DNA of 64,000 bases from Ochromonas danica (lineage: Eukaryota > Sar > Chrysophyceae > Chromulinales > Chromulinaceae): NCBI GenBank assembly GCA_015146655.1, contig VKHL01000095.1:44760-108759 (forward strand). The letters are read 5' to 3'. Position numbers and translations under genes: made by a program. The notes beneath the pieces were generated by a model. The model did no database searches. It had not been told where the DNA came from and saw only the letters and a program-made list of their open reading frames with translations. Shown here piece by piece: positions 57,733-64,000 of the stretch (position 1 is its first letter; each line of letters starts with the position of its first letter).

Positions 57733-59994
57733 CTACTTGATGGAGATCTGATCTTGTCCTATGATAAGTCGATCATGAGGTAAGAAGTCTTGCATAGGTC
57801 GAAAGGGTCGATTGGGTGAGATGGTTCCAAGGTTAGTAGCACGAGAAGTGTAGAGACAGGCGTAGTCCATCACTTGCTTTGCAAATCGACTGTCTTGATG
57901 GCCAGCCTTGAAGAGTTGACCCCAATATCGATTAAAGCGGCGATTGTATTCTTCGTTGGTCTTCTGGACCAGTTTCTTTAGCTGCTCAGCTCTTTCCTCA
58001 GCCAACTGAAGCTGCTTGACTAACTTCTCTTCACTCTCTGAGTCCACTTTGCTCTTAGACGTTGTGGACAACGACAACCGATGCAGTCGATGTCTCATAC
58101 GGTCAATATAATCATCAAAGTCAAATTGCAATTTTCGCAAACGGTAGACTTCCTTGGCCAGCGCTACCTCGCTAATAGAAGACAAGCATAGACATGATCA
58201 GAGCGATGAAGATGACTAGTTGTCCAATAGTATACCAACTTACTTCTTTGCAACCTCCAATTCATTATCTAGCTCAGGGATAATGAGACAAGTTCTCCAT
58301 CCTAAAGTCCTCTTCGATCGCAAGATGTCAGCATACATATGGTCTCCAACATACAGAATACGATCTCCAAAAGTGACATCTAGCATACGATGAAGATCTT
58401 GCCAGCAACCTCCTTGGAAAGTCTTGTGATCATGTAAACTGAGAGATGTGAGACTCTCTTTGAACTCAACATTATGTAAAGATCCACTATCGTCAATCTA
58501 TATACAACACAAGCAGCAGCATCATCATCATCATCATCATCATCGCAACACAATTGGTCGAATAAGTCACTTAGTAGACTAACCTTGAATATGGAGAGAT
58601 AGTCATCCTTCAAGAAAGCTGGCTTGCATGCTCCAACAATGATCAGATCGAAAAGATCTTTCCAACTATTAATATCCGGGTTATATTGCTTCTTCCCTCC
58701 ATAGACCAGATAGTTCATGACAACATTGGTATACTCCCAAAGAGAGTTAGTTAATAGGAAGACTCTCTTGCCAGAGTTACGCAATTGTTGTAGCATAGGA
58801 ACTAAACCTGTGTCATAAATGATATACTGCTCTGTGGTACATATAGTGGTAGTCTGTGGTGAGACACTGCGCTGCACTACATGGTGTGACCTACAAGGGA
58901 ATAACTCACCTGGATTACGCATGACAGCATCCTTTATAGCACCATCACGATGACATAGATCCACTGATTGGCGTACGTCACTAGTCAACACAAGACACAT
59001 GATGACATAATGATAATGGAAGTGAAAGAAGACAATGGAAGGCTTACCTATATAGTTGATCATAAGACTTGGGCACTAAATCAGGATTACGATCACGATA
59101 ATCAACAAGATAAGTAAATAATACAGCATCGACAAGATTGAAAATCGTATCAATATTGGCATATTGTGACTCTGTATAAGAAGCAACTTGTTTGCGATAG
59201 ATCGCTTTGCGGATATTCGTGGATAATTCATCCAAGCCATGATAGACCTTGCGGACATACCGATGACGATCGACTTTCAGGATATTCCCTCGTTTCTTGT
59301 CAATAATTAATCCACGACGGAATTTATCCGCACTGGGTATTTGATTGTGACGACAGAGAGACAGACAGAGAGAGAGAGACAGAGAGACAGAGAGGTCATG
59401 TGCCATAGAGAGATTGTGAAAGATACCATGAAGTTGAAGAAGTGGAAAGAGAGTTGAAGAATGTAAAGTAAGATAGAGGGACTAGTGAAAAGTGAAAAAT
59501 GAAATGAAATTCACTGACCTGTACTGAAAAGACAGTATCTCGGGAGGATAGCCTAGATTCTCAACTAGTTTGCGTTTAGCTCCTTCAAAGGCCAGTTTGT
59601 CAAAGTCTTCATTGTACTAACAAACAGAATCAGATGAGATCAAGATGGGCTGACTCAATGACCTTCCTTCATCATCGTTTAGTTATTTTTGACTTACCTG
59701 AGCGAGAGTGAAGTCCATATCAAATCCAACGGCTTCGAGATTGGTTAGGTTCAGTTCTACATTACAAAAGATATGATTTTTCAAATTCGCTTCCTCGCTG
59801 AAGTCATCGATATTGAAGATGCTCTCATCGATGGGGTTATCCACGACAGGTGGGGCTGTGGAGTAGAGAGTGGTGGTATGAAGTGAAGGAGATTTGGAAA
59901 CTATTCTTCTCAAGCTAGGGGCAAAGGACTCCACAGAGCTCCAGAGGATAAGCGTGCATATGACAACAAGGTGGGCAATCATCTTCGAGGGCAT
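57733..59994 (-). CDS. HAD-superfamily 5'-nucleotidase (NT5C2-like), plastid-type leader
   Basis: Seven exons (59994-59698, 59616-59519, 59332-59048, 58980-58910, 58807-58584, 58497-58244, 58171-57733) total 1,668 nt, 555 aa. The leader is a signal peptide ([16 protein letters not shown]) followed by SFAPSLRR, close to the ASAFAP motif of heterokont plastid proteins. The HAD motif I is [10 protein letters not shown] (DxD nucleophile). Motif II is VFLLTNS and motif [19 protein letters not shown], all matching purine 5'-nucleotidases. The C-terminus is a coiled, Lys-rich region. The family dephosphorylates IMP/GMP-type nucleotides; plastid localisation is inference. Many short introns with GT(A/C/G)AG donors. 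Confidence 0.9.
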
Positions 59995-60380
59995 TATTCA
60001 CGGCATTGAATGTTCCTGATTTGTTGGGATGACGTTTCTCACATGTGTTTCAAAAAACGCGTTTCTTAACCGAAAAGCCTTAACTTTACTCTGCAACTAC
60101 AAAAAAGGAAGGATCAATCAAAGTGTAATACGAAGAAGATATTAATTAAAGGTTAATTAATAACTCAAACTCTTAACAATTAAGATCCCTGGGGTATAAA
60201 GTATCAGGATCTCTATAGAAGAGTTTCAGAGACAATATTAACTGTTCCAAAAGCAACAGTTCGAAGGAAAGATGCCATAACTCTTGGCCAACGCTGCTAC
60301 AGAGCCTTTTGGTTCACCACAAACTGATTTCTTTGAGCAATGCAACACTCACACAAAACTTTCCTCTTCATTCAGAGAGA
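59995..60380. promoter_or_regulatory. Intergenic, promoter of the 5'-nucleotidase gene
   Basis: 386 bp between the nucleotidase start and the bZIP stop. A CTTAACTTTACT element at about 60078 and AATTAAAGGTTAATTAATAA (60144-60163) are related to the recurring TTAAC words. Nothing gene-like. Confidence 0.45.
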
Positions 60381-61094
60381 TCATGAGAATACCAAAGAGA
60401 GATCTTCAGGTAGATCAGCAAACCAATCCAGTCGCTGATCCACAGCGAAATCGCTCAGAAGAGAAATATTATTATTCACCCCGTAATTGTTATCAGATGG
60501 TGAGTAATAGAATCCGTTCGTATTGCCCAAGAGAGAGTTATAAGTGGAATGTTGAGCAGCAGGGTCGAGGTCAAGGCAATTCATGGGAAAGGAGGGCTGG
60601 AAGGGAAGACCAACTGCCATGTTCTGCTGTTGTGATGATTCGTTCAATTGAGCAGAAAGTCGTTGCTGCTCGGTTTGAAGGTCTTCACACAGCACATAGC
60701 ACTCACAAAGCTGACAAGTCAGACGATCGACAAGGTCATCTTTTCGTTGTCTACTTCGTGCAGCTGATTCTCTGTTCTTCAACTTACGAAGGATCTTAGG
60801 ATCAGTAATTGAAGAGCAGTCGGATGCAGAAGCAGAGGAGGTCTGAAAGTGGTATGGCACAGCAGACATGGGCGTTTGTCCTCTGCCACGACTTTGGCGA
60901 CGCTTCTCTTTCATAATTTGAACGCGACGCATTCGCCTTCGTCGTTGTATCGAGGCAAGATCTTCATCACGATAAGGGACAACTTCATCACGAAGGGAGT
61001 CATATGATGAGGAGGAGTGAGACTGCTCATCTTCGGACAGGCTAGAGACACTAACCAATCCATCGGAATCCAACAACACACAGTTCTCTTCCAT
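60381..61094 (-). CDS. bZIP transcription factor
   Basis: Single exon, 237 aa. A basic region LRKLKNRESAARSRQRKDD (N-x7-R type) followed by a Leu zipper-like segment (VDRLTCQLCECYVLCEDLQ) identifies a bZIP. Acidic and Ser-rich N-terminus (EDEQSHSSSSYDS) could be an activation region, and basic QRRRRMRRVQIMKEKRR may be an extra nuclear signal. The C-terminus is Asn/Tyr-rich, ending with LDWFADLPEDLSLVFS. It lies 61 bp downstream of another bZIP-coding frame on the same strand; a spliced or bicistronic transcript is possible. Confidence 0.82.
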   Translation of the reverse strand: MEENCVLLDSDGLVSVSSLSEDEQSHSSSSYDSLRDEVVPYRDEDLASIQRRRRMRRVQIMKEKRRQSRGRGQTPMSAVPYHFQTSSASASDCSSITDPKILRKLKNRESAARSRQRKDDLVDRLTCQLCECYVLCEDLQTEQQRLSAQLNESSQQQNMAVGLPFQPSFPMNCLDLDPAAQHSTYNSLLGNTNGFYYSPSDNNYGVNNNISLLSDFAVDQRLDWFADLPEDLSLVFS

Positions 61095-61155
61095 AGCAAG
61101 GAAGCAGAGACTTGATGGTAAAAGGTGGGAATGGGGGCGAACCCCCTTAAATAAT

Positions 61156-61419
61156 TCAGAACACAGCTGGTTCTGGTAGGAGATGTGTGCTGGTGGATTC
61201 CATGGAATGATGATAGTGGCAATAGTCTTCCGTCGCTGAGTATCCCATCCTATTCATCAACTCCTGACGAAGTTGACCATTCTTATGTCTCAGTTCATGA
61301 ATACGAGACTCGAAGAAATTCACACGATGTTGTAAATTCTCGATGAGAAGATCCTTATTGCGACGACTTCTTTCCGCAGAGGCACGATTCTTCCAAATGC
61401 GCAGCTCTTTCCTTTCCAT
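61156..61419 (-). CDS. Short bZIP-domain protein
   Basis: 87 aa, starts ATG 61419. RIWKNRASAERSRRNKDLL is a basic region with the bZIP consensus N-x7-R, and the following ENLQHRVNFFESRIHELRHK is a zipper. Only 20 residues follow before a stop (TGA), so no activation domain is present. It might be a dominant-negative-type bZIP or the first exon of a gene that continues at 61094. No convincing splice pair in frame was found, so it is listed separately. Confidence 0.7.
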   Translation of the reverse strand: MERKELRIWKNRASAERSRRNKDLLIENLQHRVNFFESRIHELRHKNGQLRQELMNRMGYSATEDYCHYHHSMESTSTHLLPEPAVF

Positions 61420-61978
61420 GATATGACACTCTAATTAATAAGGTGATAATAATAAGACACTTGGTCCTCTATATTCTTCCTATTGTTTTGATTGAATATG
61501 ACCCAGAGAAGAGACAGAGAGCAGCAGAGGAGGTGAGAGGCTGGCAGAACGACACGTGGCAGACAACAACCACGCAGTCACGTCATGCACTTTCAAGCTG
61601 GCAAATAATCGCGTTTATTATGCATCACGTTTATTAACTTAACGTGAATCTCGGGAATTCTACAATTCTAAACAAAACAATTCTAAGCCACCTTGATGTT
61701 AAGGTGAATCTCCTTTTTTACTGAAAAGAACTAATACTAGTAATTACTTAGTTTACTGGTATTATCATGGCTTAATAACATACCATAATATATATATTAA
61801 TATACCTCATTAGGTAACAAGCAATAAGGGTAAGGTATTGGCAATACTCGGAGTTCTTATGGATGGTATCAGATGTTAATAATGACGGGTGGAGAGGTCA
61901 ATAGCTACTGTTATCATTCGTTATAAACTTGATGTTCGCACAGGATGTTGAAGAAATCAATGATTCAGATAGTCAGGT
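61420..61978. other. Intergenic, upstream of bZIP genes
   Basis: 559 bp. It contains TTAACTTAACG at 61634-61643 (about 215 nt upstream of the bZIP ATG), a TAATATATATATTAATATA palindrome (61785-61804) and AT-rich sequence. No gene seen. Confidence 0.5.
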
Positions 61979-62953
61979 TTAAGCACAAGGAGCGTCCTTC
62001 TTGGAGACACATTGTTTGTGAAGACTATTGGCATAGGCCACGATGCTCTCGCCTTGGAGGAAGCGGCGGATACTGTCGCCCACATTGTTCCAAGCAGTTG
62101 GTGCCACTTTCTTGTCAAAGCAAGTCAAAGGCCAGACACATCCACTATTGGAGTAGATGCAATGGCCACTCTTGGAGTCATTGAAGGAGAGGAGGTGGTG
62201 GACTACCCCTGTAGAGGAAGTGGCAGGGCTGCGAGCATTGGCATAGAATCCAACACCAGAGTTCGTGTAGGCACTGCCACTGACACAAAGATCCGTGAAT
62301 TGCTTTCCCCACATTAAAGAGGGAATGCGGACTTGAAGTCCAGGGTTACGAGAGATGTCTTCATTGGAAACAGGATCCAAGCCAATATAGCCCTGGATTC
62401 TGATTTGTGGGTAGAACTTCTCTGACTTGGGTGCAGAGGTCTCGGTGTTGTATTGAGCCAGAGCAGCTGCCATACCCGATGCAGAATGACCGCCAATATA
62501 CCATTGCAAGCCTTCGGCTTTGACGTTGAACTTGGCCTTCAACCAGTCAAAGATACCATTGACTGCATTGGCAAACTTGTCAGGATCAGTCTTGACGAAC
62601 CATCCACTATTTGGGTCCAGGACAGAGACGATGATATTGGGGATGTGGTTGAGGATGTTGTTGGCCAAGGAGGAATAGTCGCCAAAGCTCATGGAGGTAC
62701 CCACTCCCAGCACTACGATCTGCTTCACTTCAGTGAGCTCCACTCGGCTGTAGACATAGGTCTGGAATGACTCACTCTTGTTGATGTACTGGATGGTGTT
62801 GTCACTAGTGCTTCCTGCGGCAGTGATGTGGATGATCTGAGGCTCCAGAGAGAACATGCCCCCAGCAGTGGCAGAAGCTGAAGCATCGACTGGTCTAGCA
62901 GTCAAGGCCAGGAAGAAAAAGAAGCAGAATAGGACCAGTGAAGAACAGAACAT
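61979..62953 (-). CDS. Secreted alpha/beta-hydrolase
   Basis: Intronless, 324 aa. A signal peptide (CSSLVLFCFFFFLALTARPV) precedes a hydrolase core. WYIGGHSASGMAAALAQ has the nucleophile elbow G-H-S-A-S (about residue 160). RIQGYIGLDPVSNEDIS may supply the acid, and GVVHHLLSFNDSKSGHC the His; these two are guesses from order. Cys residues in the C-terminal half suggest disulfides. It resembles lipase/esterase or chlorophyllase-like folds; the substrate is unknown. A poly-Phe leader is unusual. Confidence 0.75.
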   Translation of the reverse strand: MFCSSLVLFCFFFFLALTARPVDASASATAGGMFSLEPQIIHITAAGSTSDNTIQYINKSESFQTYVYSRVELTEVKQIVVLGVGTSMSFGDYSSLANNILNHIPNIIVSVLDPNSGWFVKTDPDKFANAVNGIFDWLKAKFNVKAEGLQWYIGGHSASGMAAALAQYNTETSAPKSEKFYPQIRIQGYIGLDPVSNEDISRNPGLQVRIPSLMWGKQFTDLCVSGSAYTNSGVGFYANARSPATSSTGVVHHLLSFNDSKSGHCIYSNSGCVWPLTCFDKKVAPTAWNNVGDSIRRFLQGESIVAYANSLHKQCVSKKDAPCA

Positions 62954-63209
62954 GATAATTAGCAGTGGTAATAGAGGGAGATGGTGTGGACCTGCTGGGA
63001 TGTGTCAGTGAAGTAAAGAGATCTTGTGGAAGATCTTCTGAGAGACTTCCCTTCAATCAGAAAATAGTGTAATTCTTTAATTAATTATGTAATTCCTTTA
63101 TGCTCTTGGTACAGATAAAAGCTAAATGGCTGTTAGAACTCGCTTTTTATGAGTTTTCATCACAGCAAGCAGCCCATCAAATTTGATTGATATGAGTTTA
63201 GTAAAGACA
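62954..63209. promoter_or_regulatory. Promoter region of the hydrolase gene
   Basis: 256 bp upstream of the hydrolase ATG. AT-rich with AATTCTTTAATTAATTATGT near 63071-63090. No gene. Confidence 0.4.
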
Positions 63210-63579
63210 CAAGCTGCTCGTAAGATGGTGATTCTGACATTATCAGGAGGAGGGGAGGAGAATCTGTCGAGAGGAGAGAGGAGGTTCCAGAAGAGAGGCA
63301 AAGAATGTTTTTGGGATGTTCGCTATCATCGACTTCCCCCACAAGGCTTCCCTCCCTCCTCGATTGTGACGAGTGCTGACTGCATTCTGATCGGAGACGA
63401 CCTGTTCGAGCGTTATGTCTTCCACGGACCGCGCAGGTTTCTTGAAGACCTCATCCTGAGTCTTCGCCTGCAGAGGTTTTACAATGTGTTGGGTCTGATC
63501 TTGCCAATGGACTACGACATCAACCATCCTGCCACACAAGGCTGGCTATCACCTGCTCCTCTACCTGGTCATGGTGAGC
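63210..63579 (+). pseudogene. Dispersed histidine-kinase-like gene fragment (parent 32834-33203)
   Basis: 370 bp are collinear with 32834-33203 of the intact gene (offset 30376), no differences seen. Homology starts at CAAGCTGCTCG and ends after GTGAGC. It covers parent codons about 1580-1705. A start (ATGAGTTTAGTAAAGACACA) precedes it by chance. Confidence 0.9.
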
Positions 63580-64000
63580 AATGCCTCATTATTGTCTTTC
63601 GAGCAAGCATTGTATGAGGTGACCACGATTGCTTATTTGTTCAAGTGATGGCTTGATCAGCTAAGCTATGTTATGATGACATTGTCGCATGCATTGGGAG
63701 GGAGCAATGACGTTGTCTCTTTGTTGAGAGAGGAGGAGGGAGACTGGAGGATCTTCGACGAATGGACCAGCACTTGCGATTGCTGTCCCCTAGCGATCTT
63801 TTATATCACTACCAGACCTCGTTGATGTTCTGTCGCATGATCACACGATCGTGTGGCGGCAGCTTCGAACACCAAGAAGAGACAGGGGCGATGCACTTTA
63901 CGTTCCCATGTTCAGTGTCAGATAGCAAGTTGATCCAATTCTTGAATGCGAAGGTTGCAGACTCTGTTGCAACAAATGCTCGAAGAACAATCTTCTACAG
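63580..64000 (+). pseudogene. Scrambled histidine-kinase-like fragments continuing past the window
   Basis: 63593-63619 recalls parent 32473-32500 (GCAAGCATTGTATGAG). 63664-63712 matches 29267-29313 with substitutions. 63719-63930 matches about 29787-30000 with a small deletion and changes. 63931-64000 matches about 30513-30596. Parts are therefore joined in an order unlike the parent, with intervening spans missing. The 3' end is outside the window. Confidence 0.85.

Overview
The window is nuclear DNA of a eukaryote, most likely an alga with a secondary red-type plastid (stramenopile/ochrophyte-like). Genes are split by short GT-AG introns (roughly 65-300 nt) and are packed on both strands. 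Trinucleotide expansions (poly-Ser, Gly, Glu, Pro, Thr) run through many proteins. There is one nuclear-type tRNA-Lys. Several products start with a signal peptide. One of them (59994 minus) continues into an ESFAP/LRR sequence resembling the ASAFAP plastid-import motif, and another is a CSP41-like plastid protein. The lineage call is inference; no marker gene settles it.

Layout. 1-20.5 kb is an ordinary housekeeping region: a photolyase-like fragment, tRNA-Lys(CUU), a membrane-anchored GH94/GH149-type glucan phosphorylase-like enzyme, a trypsin-fold protein with Cys in place of the nucleophile Ser, an armadillo-repeat protein, two FkbM-type methyltransferases in inverted orientation, BOP1/ERB1, an NRAMP metal transporter, a small zinc-ribbon protein and the kinetochore protein NUF2.

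20.5-33.5 kb is the unusual part. Two copies of a Crinkler/RHS-type P-loop NTPase gene share an almost perfect 2,324-bp repeat (21052-23375 and 24764-27087, offset 3712, one substitution seen) but carry different first exons, so the same NTPase body has two different heads. Each is divergently paired with a giant histidine-kinase-like membrane protein gene: truncated and frameshifted beside copy 1, intact (1,782 aa, no introns) beside copy 2. In both H-box-like segments of that protein the phosphoacceptor His position appears to be Lys. Pieces of the same gene, and a piece of the neighbouring NUF2 gene, are embedded in the repeat. Further pieces in scrambled order lie 30 kb away at 63.2-64.0 kb.

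34.7-63 kb returns to normal density: mitochondrial ALDH, a signal-peptide-bearing NPL4-like protein (possible symbiont-ERAD/SELMA component), a DUF1295/steroid-reductase-type membrane protein, a GT61-like glycosyltransferase, HOOK, a small secreted amidase-like protein, an NSMAF/FAN-type BEACH protein, an Mpv17 pseudogene fragment between direct repeats, an unknown protein, a CSP41-like protein, an HAD-type 5'-nucleotidase, two adjacent bZIP genes and a secreted alpha/beta-hydrolase.

Splice sites were placed by eye, using frame closure (total coding length a multiple of three) and similarity to family motifs remembered from knowledge. No database search was run.
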